Assembly (NCBI GenBank): GCA_038380795.1 | Contig: CM076267.1 | Location: 36,270,232-36,334,231, forward strand | From: Pyrocephalus nanus | Lineage: Eukaryota > Chordata > Aves > Passeriformes > Tyrannidae | DNA length: 64,000 nucleotides | Direction of reading: 5' to 3' | Shown: in pieces, positions 21,313 through 32,632 of the stretch | How positions within the stretch are numbered: position 1 is the stretch's first letter | Layout: every line of letters starts with the position of its first letter | The notes under the pieces: generated by a model | Seen by the model: only the letters and a program-made list of their open reading frames with translations | Database searches by the model: none | Told to the model about the DNA's origin: nothing | Made by a program: the position numbers and the translations under genes

Positions 21313-22144
21313 AGTGGATGGGATGGGATGGGATGAGAAGGATGGCATGGCATGGCATGGCATGGCATGGGAAGGGATGGGATGGGATGGGATGGGATGG
21401 GATGAGAAGGATGGCATGGCATGGCATGGCATGGCATGGCATGGCATGGGAAGGGATGGGATGGGATGGGATGGGATGGGATGGGATGAGAAGGATGGCA
21501 TGGCATGGCATGGCATGGGAAGGGATGGGATGGGATGGGATGGGATGGGATGGGATGAGATGGGATGGGATGAGAAGGATGGCATGGCATGGCATGGCAT
21601 GGCATGGCATGGCATGGGAAGGGATGGGATGGGATGGGATGGGATGGGATGGGATGGGATGAGAAGGATGGCATGGCATGGCATGGCATGGCATGGCATG
21701 GGAAGGGATGGGATGGGATGGGATGGGATGGGATGGGATGAGAAGGATGGCATGGCATGGCATGGCATGGCATGGGAAGGGAAGGGATGGGATGGGATGG
21801 GATGGGATGGGATGGGATGGGATGAGAAGGATGGCATGGCATGGCATGGCATGGCATGGGAAGGGAAGGGATGGGATGGGATGGGATGGGATGGGATGGG
21901 ATGGGATGAGAAGGATGGCATGGCATGGCATGGCATGGCATGGGAAGGGATGGGATGGGATGGGATGGGATGGGATGGGATGGGATGGGATGGGAAAGGA
22001 TGGGATGAGATGAGATGGGATGGGATGGGATGGGATGGGATGGGATGGGATGGGAAAGGATGGGATGAGATGGGATGGGATGGGATGGGATGAGATGGGA
22101 TGGGATGGGATGGGATGAGATGGGATGGGATGGGATGGGATGAG
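21313..22144 (+). repeat. Higher-order GGGAT/GGCAT pentamer satellite
   Basis: About 830 bases made almost only of GGGAT and GGCAT pentamers. The two types alternate as blocks: GAGAAGGAT, then (GGCAT)n, then GGGAAG, then (GGGAT)n. GAGAAG marker points are at 21335, 21404, 21488, 21572, 21661, 21740, 21824 and 21908. The spacings are therefore 69, 84, 84, 89, 79, 84 and 84, an eight-unit higher-order repeat of about 84 bases. From about 21950 the array becomes GGGAT with AAGGAT and GAGAT variants and loses the GGCAT blocks. Long frames on both strands (up to 352 codons) are artefacts. Confidence 0.96.
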
Positions 22145-22840
22145 AGCTGCCCACAGGGACATCAGCTCTGCAGGGCTCCCCTGCCCGCCCTGTGTCTGTA
22201 GTGGAGCCAACTCTGGAGGCCAGTGACTATGGTCCCTGGGTTTTATGCAGAGCTGGTACAAGCAGCCTTCCTTTGTTTTCTGGGCAGCCCTCATCTGAGG
22301 GAAGCCCTCTTACCAGAGGGCTGGTGCATATCCACACACGTGCTGTGCACACAAAATTCCCCGGTGCGAAATGCGCTGCTTTGCCTGTGCTGCCAGGGCT
22401 CCTGCAGCAAATCTGCAGTCCCAGCGGGTGAACAGGGCACGATGTGGGTCCTGAAAACCATCCAAGCAAGAGCTGGTTTCCTCTCCTAATCTCCTGAGCG
22501 AGGAGTTGAAAATTCAGCCTCTCGCCCGACTTGATTTATCCCAGTCCTCTGCGCTCCGGCTGCCACACGGGCACCAAGGACTCACTTTTTCCCTTGTCAA
22601 GGTTGTTTTTGTTTTTTTGGAGCAGGAAAGCCAGAAAAATGACCAAAGGAAAAAGAAACAAACAGCCCAGGCAGCGAACACAACCAGCGATAAGTGCAGC
22701 TGATGAACCAGGCTCTGCCGAGGTTGCTGCGACTCGACAAAAAAAATTGGCAGAAAAGTTGCTGTTCTGAAGCTGCCAGATTTCAGTAAGATGGTATCTG
22801 CCGAGAGGTTTTTTAACATTAGCTCCGCAGCTGCCTTCAG
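22145..22840. other. Spacer downstream of the pentamer array
   Basis: Unique-looking sequence. A lysine/arginine-rich frame near 22640-22770 has no counterpart I recognise. Confidence 0.5.
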
Positions 22841-23420
22841 CTAAGAGATATAAATAGATTTATACCTCTGTCTCTATGTATATGGGGTTTTATATAGGTG
22901 TGAGTGCACGTTAAGTGCCTGCACGTGCATGTGGCTATAAAATATGCACCGGGGCTGGATGGAGCCATCCATCTATCAAGTTATTGGCCCATCTCGTGCT
23001 CATTCGGGAAAGGGTTTAAAAGGAATTGCCTAAATACATAATACATGCTGGCTTTTTTTTCCTTTTTAAGAGATGAGTCAAGTCAAATGCTATGATATAA
23101 ATTTTTAATACCCCCATGACCTGATTTTTTTTTTCCCCCTCTTGTGCGAGGAAGTTAACAATATGAAATGTCTTTCTGTTGTCTCTAATCACGGGCTGAT
23201 TTGATAAGCTGTAATTATTATTCATGTTTGAGATCTGCAGCTAGGGAGATGCAGGAGGTGTGGGGACCACTGGGATGTTTAGGTTTATTATTATTTATTA
23301 CTGCTATGAATAAAAGAATAATGATTTCAGAGTTTCTGCCAAGTAGTTCAGGCTGCAAATTTAACTCTTTTAAAAACCGTTGCAATCCATTTGAATCGAT
23401 GAAAGTCTCTTTAATCACAT
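22841..23420. other. A+T-rich non-repetitive block with motif-like sites
   Basis: Contains GCACGTGC (a palindromic E-box) near 22922, a TATA-like GCTATAAAATATGC near 22934, and GCTGTAATTATTATTCATG near 23209. It resembles the A+T-rich conserved non-coding segments found near developmental genes, but conservation cannot be judged from one sequence. Confidence 0.25.
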
Positions 23421-23983
23421 TTTTTTTTTTGTTCCTTACTCCACTGGAGGGCTTGGAAAGCTGGAAAAAAAATTGAAGGAATGATTTCTGTAGACCCTAT
23501 AAAAACTTATTGTGCTTGATGTCTGACCTTGGGCATCCCCTGGCCATCCTGCTCACCTCAGCTCAACTGCTGTTGAAATCCTAGCTCATAAATACAGATC
23601 AAGCATTGGACACTGGTTTGGACGAAAGATAAGTTCTCCTGCTCATCCTCCGCATGCAAGACATGATTTATCTTGGATGAGGGAAGGAAAAAGCAGTGTC
23701 TGCAGAGTCCTTTGCTGCTTTCCCATCCAAAACCAGTGTGGCACCGGCCATGGAATAAAACAAATGTGTTTGTGGGCTACTGATTCATCTTTCCAGTGAT
23801 GTAAAGGCTTTGGGCCTCTGACATCTGGGGGTGTGTGGGTGAAAATATATTGCTTGTTTGTTCCTATTACACTCCCGGAGTCGGAGCCAGAATTACCTTC
23901 AGTCATAACTCTGTCTTCTTCTGTCTCTTTAAGTATGTCTGTCCTTGAAAGAGAAATGAATGCATTTAAGAAACATTCCTTCC
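23421..23983. other. Spacer, nothing recognised
   Basis: Mixed sequence. A 194-codon minus-strand frame at 23643-24227 includes the A/C-rich tract as Phe/Leu-rich low complexity and is not a credible gene. Confidence 0.5.
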
Positions 23984-24099
23984 CAAAAAAACCACAAAAA
24001 ACGAAAAAACAAAACAAAACAAAAAGAAACAAACAAACAAAACCAAAAAAAAACAAACAAAAACCAAAACAACAAAACAAACCGAAAAGAAAAAAAAAA
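23984..24099 (-). repeat. A/C-rich low-complexity tract
   Basis: The plus strand is made of AAAAC, AAACA and similar units for about 115 bases; the minus strand is (TTTTG)-like. It is similar in character to the G/T-rich tracts at 4160 and 26870. Confidence 0.9.
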
Positions 24100-26175
24100 T
24101 GGGTGTAGATTCCAGGAAAAGATGCTTCCACAAATCTCAGAGTTGTAGGAGGCTCAGCTGATAGCCAGAAACACCAGAAGGAAGAGCTCTGCAGCCAGAG
24201 GCCATGGCTTAAAAAACACACGCTCAAGAGGCTGAAATGTGGCTGAGGGAAGGAAGAAAGTCAGCGTGGTGCTGGTGGGAGCAGCCCGGAGCAGCTGCCC
24301 ATGGCTCGCAGCGGGAAGCAGCTCCTGAGCACGTGCCTTGGCAGGGATTGGTGTCTCTGCAGACACTCTGGTACCCACGTCCCACCCAAGGGTCTGTTGG
24401 TTGGTGGGAGTTGTGAAGATGGCAATAAGGAGCTGGGAGGGGCAGTGAGGCTTCTGGGAGGGAAGAAAAGCTATGGCATTCCTGTGCCGTTATCCCTGTG
24501 CTCAGCTTCCTGCAGTTGGATCTTCTTCTCAGTGCATTCGGAGGCAAGGAATCATCTGAGAAAATAAAATACACAGATATCTTCCAAACAACCCTTAGAG
24601 CCCCCTTATGTTGCAGCTTTACACCTCTCTGCCTTCAACTGTTTTGCATGTTAAAGGAGAGCTCAAATTTAGGATTGTCCACACCAACACGACCTCCAGC
24701 AAATGGCATGGCCTGGACTCCTCTTTTCCAGTGAAGATGATGCCAGATTTCATATCTGCCAGCTCCTGAGCCCTCAGATGTTTTGCCATCCACCTTTTTG
24801 TGCCGCAGTCTCACTACCTTTCCCTTCCTTTCTCCTACCAGGGCACAGGTTTGAAGACATGAGCCACAACATATGCCACGGTCTCTTCCTAGAGATGAAC
24901 AAAGTATATTGTTATGCTCCAAATGCGATACTTTTCTCCCCTGTTAATTGTTTTCTTAGACCAACCATCTGTTTCCCTGTCTCTCTTCCATCATTCAATT
25001 CTTTGCACGTTATTCAAATTAATTATCAATTAGGAACCAGAACGACTGGATAATCAAATTAGAGAATGGTAAGATGGTCAAAGTAACACAGCACCTTATT
25101 AACAGCCTCCAGATATTTAATAAGACAATAAACTCCTGATCTTTTGTTCTAAAGATGAACCTCCAGCCCAGTAAATGAAAACAGTGACATGCATCTCTTC
25201 TTGGTCATTTATTTATGAACGAAGGAAACGACACTGAGTAACCCCCTTTCCATTCCAGATTCCAGATCGCAATCTCCTCCTCTCGGATGTCAAACTAACC
25301 CAGAAAATAAACCAGCCTGAGTCCCACAACATTCCCCAGAGAGATAAGAAAGTTCTCTGTTATATTTCTGTGCTGAAGGGAATCTGGTTTATAAGGCATG
25401 AAATGAGCTGTCCTTTAGCTGTGTGGCTGTGCCGAGGGGGGGCTCTGGTTCTGGGGCCGAGGACAGAGCGGCAGTGCCGGCTGTGCCCTTGGGCAGCCGT
25501 CGGCCCGTGCGGTTGGACCGGTCTCCCACACCCCTCTGCCTGGATGGCTGATGGATGATTTATGAGGCTTGGCAGCAGGGCTGGCACACGGGGCGTGGAT
25601 GAGGATGGAGGAGAGCTGACTGTGCCCTGTGTGATACCTGAGAGACTCTGGCTCTGGCCATCTGTACAGTCTGGTGTGCCTAAAGCTTTCCCGCAGAAAC
25701 CCCTCCGGCTGCTCGGCCTCCTGCTGCAGGTACAGCCACATCACACCGTCACAGAGGTGCTCATCCTCAGCTGTGAACGCAGAGATTACCCAGAATTCAG
25801 GCCAGGAGTCCTGTGGGGTGAAGTTCACCCGCCCCACTCCCGGTGATGGGGCTGCCACCTCTAATAACTTGGTAGCTTCCATTTTCAGCTGCCATTTCAC
25901 TTGAGGGTGGATTTGCGGCTGTGCCAAGAGCACAGATGCCCCAACGGCCCCCTTTGCCCTGGAGGAGCCTTCTTAAGGGCTGCAGGGTTGCTCAGTTGGG
26001 GTTGCAGCAGCCACAAGTTGTGCCATTAACACGTACGGTCATCGCCGCTCCACAACTCCTTTCCCTCGGTATTATCCCTCCTCCCAAGCCTCTTCCCTCC
26101 CCCCCAGCCCCCAGCCCGGACCCCTCAGAGCCTGGCTGCCTGCGAGGCCTCCCCCTCCTCACACTCTCCTAACGC
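24100..26175. other. Spacer with an A+T-rich central part
   Basis: The A+T-rich part at 24920-25160 has several ATTA/TAAT cores (for example near 25020-25060). 25400-25860 is G+C-rich with overlapping frames of up to 172 codons but no domains. Nothing else is recognised. Confidence 0.45.
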
Positions 26176-26189
26176 AATTACACGTAATT
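26176..26189. promoter_or_regulatory. Palindromic AATTAC-N2-GTAATT motif
   Basis: AATTAC (26176-26181) and its complement GTAATT (26184-26189) are separated by two bases. Such paired TAAT half-sites resemble homeodomain-dimer sites; functional status is inferred and weak. Confidence 0.25.
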
Positions 26190-26869
26190 AAGCGGCACAT
26201 TCACATGTCAGACCAAACCCACTGTCCAAGCTGCTCGCTCTGCTCCACGCCGTGCCAGGCGTCCCTCCCGGGAAGAGGATGCAAATCACGGCACCGAAAA
26301 CATATTACGAGTGGCACGCAAGATCTGTGCCCACTTTGCCCATTGTGTCAAGAAAACAGAAATGCTTGTCAAAATACCAGCTCGAGTAGGAGCTCGCGGC
26401 TTCTGGAGGAATAAAAGAACCACGTTGGCAAGTGCAGGGCTAGACAGGCAGATGTCCTCCTCTCCACCCACTAGGATTTTATTGGCAATTGAGTTAACAA
26501 CCTCTTTGCATATGAAAGTAGAGGAGAGGCGCTGCTGCGGCCTCGCTGGCAGGAGACTTGGCTGCAAAACCAGTGAGACATTTGACAAGGAAGCAATATG
26601 TTACCAACATCCCTCCATCCCTGTTAGCGGGGCCAAATTGCCACGGCACTTGCAGCCATGTGGAGGCATTAGATGCAAAGTGTTAGACGCCCTGCCATTC
26701 TTCCTCGGCATTTTCTCCTTTCTCTTCTCCCTGTTTTTCAGAGCAGCCTGGTCCTGACACTTCAAGTGGCTCGGGAGCCAACCCTGCCCTGTGCTGCTGT
26801 ATAGCCTTGGAAAATAGGCTGCCAGGTGCTGAATACCCACATTTTGCAGCAATGGCTCGTGGCAATACA
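26190..26869. other. Spacer, nothing recognised
   Basis: Unique sequence with a 148-codon plus-strand frame at 26311-26757 that has no recognisable domain. Confidence 0.5.
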
Positions 26870-26996
26870 TGGTTCTGGGATATTTTTCTTTGGTTTCTGT
26901 TTGGGTTTTTTTGTTTGTATTTGTTTGGTTTTTTTGGTGTGGTTTCTTTTTTTGTGTGTGCGTTTTTTTTTTGTTTGTTTTGTTTTTGTTTTTTCA
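26870..26996 (+). repeat. T/G-rich low-complexity lead-in
   Basis: TTTG, TTTTTG and GGTTTT units form a strand-asymmetric T/G tract directly before the polypyrimidine pentamer array. Confidence 0.85.
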
Positions 26997-27000
26997 TCTT

Positions 27001-27370
27001 CTCTTCTCTTCTCTTCTCTTCTCTTCTCTTCTCTTCTCTTCTCTTCTCTTCTCTTCTCTTCTCTTCTCTTCTCTTCTCTTCTCTTCTCTTCTCTTCTCTT
27101 CTCTTCTCTTCTCTTCTCTTCTCTTCTCTTCTCTTCTCTTCTCTTCTCTTCTCTTCTCTTCTCTTCTCTCCTCTCCTCTCCTCTCCTCTCCTCTCCTCTC
27201 CTCTCCTCTCCTCTCCTCTCCTCTCCTCTCCTCTCCTCTCCTCTCCTCTCCTCTCCTCTCCTCTCCTCTCCTCTCCTCCCCTCCCCTCCCCTCCCCTCCC
27301 CTCCCCTCCCCTCCCCTCCCCTCCCCTCCCCTCCCCTCCCCTCCCCTTCCCTTCCCTTCCCTTCCCTTCC
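27001..27370 (+). repeat. Four-block polypyrimidine pentamer array
   Basis: A 370-base array free of interruptions, with 74 pentamers in one phase. There are 33 CTCTT (27001-27165), 22 CTCTC (27166-27275), 14 CTCCC (27276-27345) and 5 CTTCC (27346-27370). Blocks 1 to 2 and 2 to 3 each differ by a single T-to-C step in the unit. Every base is a pyrimidine on the plus strand, so triplex (H-DNA) formation is conceivable. Frames of more than 230 codons on both strands are artefacts of the repeat. Confidence 0.97.
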
Positions 27371-28189
27371 CTTCTTTTTTTTTTTCTTTTCTTCCCCGAG
27401 TTTTGTGGATCCCTGGATAAGGTCTGTGTATCCAAACATACCAGTGGACCCCCAGGAGAAAGGTGCTGTAGAGAACAGTCCCGGGGCAATCTGGGGGAAT
27501 GCTGCAGTTGGTAGCAGAAACAGATACTGAGCCAGAAATTCCTGGGTCTGGATTCTACCTGGGGAATATGAAAAGGTCACTTGGGGTAAGTCTGGTCTAG
27601 GATATGGATCACACAGCTCTGGTCCCTCCTGTTATGACCTTAATTGCCTGCCATGCTGCCTGTCATGGCACAGAGCACATAATGGAACACGTGAAACACA
27701 AGAGTGGCTGGGAGTTTGCTGTTGGCTTCCCATGGCCAGACAAACATCAGACGGGCAAAGCAACCTCTTTTTCCCCTTCCCAGCCCTCCACCACAAATCT
27801 GCACACCTCCTCATGGCCTGCATTCCACTAGAGCCTCCCTCCAGCTCCTGATGGAAGGTGGCAGCTGTTGGAGAATTTGGCCTCACTGTGCTGGATCGTG
27901 ACATCAGAAAAACACATTAAAAAATGAAAATGTGAGCCCTTGTCTGAAAAAAGAAAGGCTCCTGTCATGGAAAGCTTTGCGCTCCACGGGCATTTCTGTA
28001 TTCAATTTTCTGCTTGACAATTTATTCCAAGTATCAAAGGCTCAAGTCTCTCCTGATAATTCCTTCTGGTCAGGGAGTAGGCATCTGCTCCCTCTGATTG
28101 TGGGTCGCTTCTCTCATGCAAAGCTTGATTGAGGCATGCATGTCAAGGTCAGAAATGAGGCTGAGCTCGTATTTTTCACCTGAAAAAAC
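27371..28189. other. Spacer after the pentamer array
   Basis: A T-rich edge to about 27392 is followed by unique sequence with no recognised feature. Confidence 0.5.
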
Positions 28190-28340
28190 CCACCAAGCAG
28201 CAGAAAAAGAGACAATAATATGCCTTTAAAACAGACAGGGTAATACACTTTTGGTTGTGAGTGATTATGATGTAAAGAAGAGTAAACTTTAGCATTCGAA
28301 TGCCTTAATTGCTCATTAGTCGTTAGGATGATATATTTTT
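28190..28340. other. A+T-rich non-repetitive block
   Basis: Contains a GCATTCGAATGC palindrome near 28293 and CTTAATTGCTCATTAG just after it. The composition and the ATTA cores make it a candidate conserved non-coding element, with no further evidence. Confidence 0.22.
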
Positions 28341-29289
28341 GCTGGAAGGGGGTAGAGATACTTGTATGGAAAGTGGCCTATTTGAAAGGGGGAGAAGATT
28401 AAAGAGGAGGGAAGAGGAGGGCGAATATGGTGTGATTGGAGCACAGAAAGAGATCATTCCCCCCAAAATAAAGCACCCCAATTACCAACAAGCTCAAGCT
28501 GGTCAAGAACAGCTTTGCACAAACATCAGAACACTCAGAGGTGACACGGCTGAGAGTTGGTTTTGCTTCTGAGGCTGTAAACCTGAAGATTCACCACCCT
28601 CCTTTGGAGTTACCCCGTCCTGATGCGTTTCCTAGGCAGAGCCTTTTCTTTCCTGCTTTTGGGCTTTCACCCCTGCAAGATGTTTGCTCCCCAGCCGTCC
28701 CCAGTGACGAGCGTCCCTTCTGAGAAAGCACACGCCAGGCTTTCCGTGTCAAATCAGCGGGAAAGCTGCCGGGGAAACAATTTCCTCCGTGCCATTTGTA
28801 AAGGGAAGCTGTGCCCAGGAGGGAGTGGTGGCAGGGGGAGCTCCCGTGTGCAGCCAGCCGTCGCAATCGCTGGATGCGGCGGGGCAGGCCCATCCCAGCC
28901 GTGCCAGAGAGGGGCAAAGGGCATTTCTGAAATGCTGCCTTCCTCTTTTAAACCCGCTCTCCTCCTTTTTCTCACACCGAATGATGTCTCTGATGGACTC
29001 CAAGCAGAGCGTGGGCTGAACTCCATCCTCTTTCATCTGGATCCTGGAGGCATTCCCACCCCCTCTCCCCCCACCTTCACACCCGCTGTCCTCGCCAAGC
29101 GCGCTGGGAAGGCGCTCCGATCTGGAGCACAACAGCACACACCCTGGAGCAAGCTGGGATGCTTGAGAGACTGCTGATGAGCTGCCTCCCTCTCATTCCT
29201 GCCTGGGATCTGAGGGTCCATCTCCCAGTCCCAGCCAAGCGGAGATCCAAGAGGAAGAAGGGGCCAGATCTCCACTGGTGTCTCCCATG
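28341..29289. other. Spacer, nothing recognised
   Basis: Overlapping frames of up to 184 codons (28623-29177 plus, 28749-29138 minus) show no family signature. Confidence 0.5.
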
Positions 29290-30016
29290 CAGGTGGAGTT
29301 CCCTGGGGGTTCAGGGCAGTCCCCAATATCAATATCAACTGAGGGATGAAGGGATGGAGAGCAGCCCTAGGGAGAAGGACTTGGGGATGCTGGTGGGGGA
29401 GAGGCTGGACATGACCCAGCCCAGAAACCCCCCGTGCCCTGGGTTGATCCCACAGCGTGGGCAGCACAGGGCAGGGGGGATCCTGCCCCTCTGCCCCTCA
29501 GGGGAGACCCCCCTGCAGAGCTGCCCCAGCCCTGGGGAACAGCACAGCAAGGACATGGAGCTGCTGCAGAGAGTCCAGAGGAGGCAACAAGATGGGCAGA
29601 GGATGGAGCAGCTCTGCTCTGGAGCCAGGCTGGGAGAGCTAGGGGGGTTCCCCTGGAGAAGAGAAGGATCCAGGGAGACCTGAGAGCCCCTTGCAGGGCC
29701 TAAAGGGGCTCCAGGGGAGCTGGAGAGGGACTGGGGACAAGGGATGGAGGGACAGGACACAGGGAATGGCTTCCCACTGCCAGAGGGCAGGGTTAGGTGG
29801 GATATTGGGAAGGAATTCCTGTCTGTAAGGGTGGGCAGGCCCTGGGTCAGGTTGCCCAGAGAAGCTGTGGCTGCCCCTGGATCCCTGGAAGTGTCCAAGG
29901 CCAGGTTGGACAGGGTTTGGAGCAACCTGGGCTGGTGGAAGGTGTTCCTGCCCATGGCAGGGGGTGAAACAAGATGCTCTTGAAGGTCCCTCCCAACCCA
30001 AGCCAGTCTGTGATTC
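29290..30016 (+). repeat. Longest CR1 LINE copy: ORF2 C-terminus plus 3' UTR
   Basis: About 725 bases. One frame near 29325-29410 reads DEGMESSPREKDLGMLV and another part near 29545-29640 reads KDMELLQRVQRR; both belong to the C-terminal region of the CR1 ORF2 reverse-transcriptase protein. A stretch that should lie between them is missing or scrambled, so the protein is broken. The 3' UTR follows: GGCTTCCCACTGCCAGAGGG, GATATTGGGAAGGAATTCC, GCCCAGAGAAGCTGTGGC, TGGAGCAACCTGGGCTGGTG and CCTCCCAACCCAAGCC, ending in CTGTGATTC. In active CR1 this ORF encodes the endonuclease and reverse transcriptase; this copy cannot. Confidence 0.95.
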
Positions 30017-31964
30017 AGTCTCTGTTGATGCTTTTAGTCCCCAAACTGTCTTAAGGGTGAACTAAATGCTTGTGACAGTCGGTTTTCCATGTCCTGGATG
30101 CTGTTGCTGGGTGGGATTCTGCAGGGGTGAGAAAGGACAAGACTCCTGGTCAGATTATGTCATCCCAGCTTTGGGGCAGTGGCCAGCAGGTGAAAGGTTC
30201 TCTCCCGTCAAGCAGCCAGCATGGATAAAATATTTAATACACGGCTGGGGGACCTCAGCCATGGTAGATTCCATAAATTTTTAATCAAAGGGACGTGTTT
30301 TGGCATGAGGTGGGGTGGGAAGATGCTGCCCTGCATCCACAGCCATCGGGATCATCCCGGGAAGCAGAGGGACCCCGGAGCACGGCTGGGATGCAGAGCT
30401 GTGTCCCAGGGGCTGTACCTCCTGCTGCTTTGATCTCCCTCTGACCTTTGTTGGGAAAGCTGATCTCATCGATTTTATGTGGATTATGATTTTCTGTAGA
30501 TTGCCCTGAAACCTGCTAATTGTGCACAGGGCTATTTATGGCATCTCCAAGCGGGAGGCAGGAGAGGGGTGAGGGGTTATCTGCACACACAGCCACGGGG
30601 CTGCATTGCCTTTCAAGTGATAGCGAGAGGCATTTCAAAGGAGACATTTTCTACCCCGTTTGAAAGGTCTCTGGGACCTTCCACCTCCTTTCAAAAGGAA
30701 AGACCTCATTTTCTGCTGACTTTCTGAAATTTCTTACTGGGTGTTTGTGGAGTGGGCAGGACTGAAGGATAGTTTGGGGTCAGACCTGCTCCTGGCCAGG
30801 GTCCAAGGCTCCACGTGTTCTGTCTCTCCCTTCATCACGGGCAGCTGGACAAAGGTGTCAGGTCTAAAAGAGGAGCTTTAGGAGCTGGTCCATGATACAT
30901 CCCTGTGTTCTGCTATGTCACTGACTCTCCACCCTCCTGCATCTCCACCCCAGCTTTGGGACATCCATGTGCAGCAGGCCCGGGTGGTAAAGCAGTGGAG
31001 GTAGCACTGCAGTCTCGGTTAATTCGGTGACACGGTGATGGCCACACCGTCCCTGCTGGCTCCCAGCAGCGCTGCTGAAATTTAGGTGCTAAACCAACTG
31101 GTTAAAGCTGCATCTTCTGATGAAAAAGGCATTTTTGCCTCTACACTTGTTCCTTGCATGCCCTATCTGGGGTCTGTCTGTCTCCTTTGCCGTCGCTGAG
31201 AGAGGAAGCCAGTGATTTTAGATGCACTGAAGAGTAAAAACCAGGGTTTATTAGAGCTGTTGCTACAGCATTCCCATCTCCCCACTCTGGCCCTGGATGC
31301 CTCTGAGCTATTTGTTCCTTTCCTGGCTCTTTTTCTTCCTTTCCTCCCGGTGAAATGTAAAAAAGGAGCATCACTTGATGGATTCCATCTAGCCTTGAAC
31401 TCTGCCGTGTGAGCAGCATCAATCCGTGGTGCTGAGCCTGCTGCACAGCCAGCCCGAGCTGCTGCTCCAGCCCTGGAGCTTTGCAGAACAAGCTCCTTCC
31501 TCATCACAGCTGCAGCCCACTGACTTCTGCAGTGAAAAGAGGGATTTATTTCTTTTTCTCCATGCATTGTGTTAAGTGTTTGCTCGCAACAGCCTGGAGC
31601 AGTCATTCAGAATATTTTAAGAGTGTCTTTCATACTGTCTGAAATACCTGGCAGTGCACAAAGGCCCAAAGTGGGAGTAATTGACTGCAGGATTATTCTC
31701 TGCTGCCTGAAATAAAAGTACAGTGTCTGTGAGTGTGACAGGGAGTCGGATCCACGCCGGAAGGTTCGCAGAGTCTTTTGGTGCAATTAGACACCATTAT
31801 CCAGGTGCCACCTCAACAAATCCCATGGGGACTCAGAAATCACGGGCTAGAAAGGCAATAACCAAGGTCCTGGAGACTGGGAGCTTTGGAGATTCGGAGG
31901 GGCACGATGTTTGTCCGCAGGCAGTGACTCTCAGAGATGGATCTTGATGGGGAAAACCTCCTGA
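30017..31964. other. Spacer, nothing recognised
   Basis: Mixed unique sequence. Small overlapping frames near 31141-31606 lack domains. No RNA gene is recognised. Confidence 0.5.
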
Positions 31965-32029
31965 GAGGATCCTGAGAGAGTGTCAGAGGATCCTGAGAGT
32001 GTCAGAGGATCCTGAGAGACTGTCAGAGG
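31965..32029 (+). repeat. Short tandem repeat, three 19-21-bp units
   Basis: GAGGATCCTGAGAG, followed by AGTGTCA, GTGTCA or ACTGTCA, is repeated three times, with two bases missing in the middle unit. Confidence 0.9.
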
Positions 32030-32501
32030 CATTGCCATGAACTTCCAAAGGCTGGTGGTACAGGTCCTGCTGCGGTGGCTGCACTTGGCATTTCATAACC
32101 AATGTCCTTTTGAACAGTGTACAGTCACTTGGGATCTTTCTGATTCCTGGCAGATGGATCCCAGAGCCCTGGTGGTGTGTCAGACCATGTCTGTATCTTG
32201 AGGGTATTCAGATCAGCTTCTGAAACACCCAGCAGCTGTTTCACAGGACTTTTTCTTCTCCCCATCAGATGCTTGTCTCTGTCTCTCAGTCATCTCTGAG
32301 AATCGTGTTAAATCAGCCAAGGCTCATAAAGGATTACAAAACCTTGCTGAAATCCAGAACTCCTTGTAAAATGGAAAAGGTGTGTGGAAAAAAAAAAAAA
32401 AAAGGAGTGGGTGTGGTGAGAAAATGAAGAGAGGAGTGTCTGGGCTAGGAGGAGAAAAACCAAAACCTTCTAATCTGAAAAGGCGTATCCTTAACAAGAA
32501 A
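32030..32501. other. Spacer
   Basis: Contains an A run at 32388-32403; nothing else recognised. Confidence 0.5.
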
Positions 32502-32632
32502 TCACTGAATGGTTTGGGTTGGAAGGGACTTTAAAACTCATTCCATTCCAACTCCCTGGCATGGGCAGGGACACCTCCCACAGACCAGGCTGGTCCAAGC
32601 CCCCTCCAGCCTGGCTTTTGGGCAGCAGAGGA
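32502..32632 (-). repeat. CR1 LINE 3' end, antisense
   Basis: The plus strand shows GAATGGTTTGGGTTGGAAGG, CATGGGCAGGGACACCTCCC and CCAAGCCCCCTCCAGCCTGG, the complement of the CR1 terminus. It is truncated at the 'cctggctttt' region. Confidence 0.9.

Noticed and set aside
21144..22294. Long frames (up to 352 codons) on both strands over the pentamer array
   Set aside because: They come from GGGAT/GGCAT repeats, which lack stop codons in several frames; Ser-His-Pro-Ile-Pro-type repeats are a direct translation of the pentamer.
22640..22770. Lys/Arg-rich short peptide resembling a nuclear localisation signal
   Set aside because: It is a short A-rich frame with no start context or homology.
26683..27580. 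Arg/Glu-rich and Leu/Ser/Phe-rich frames over the polypyrimidine array
   Set aside because: Repeat-derived; the flanks share no protein similarity and the frames exist on both strands.
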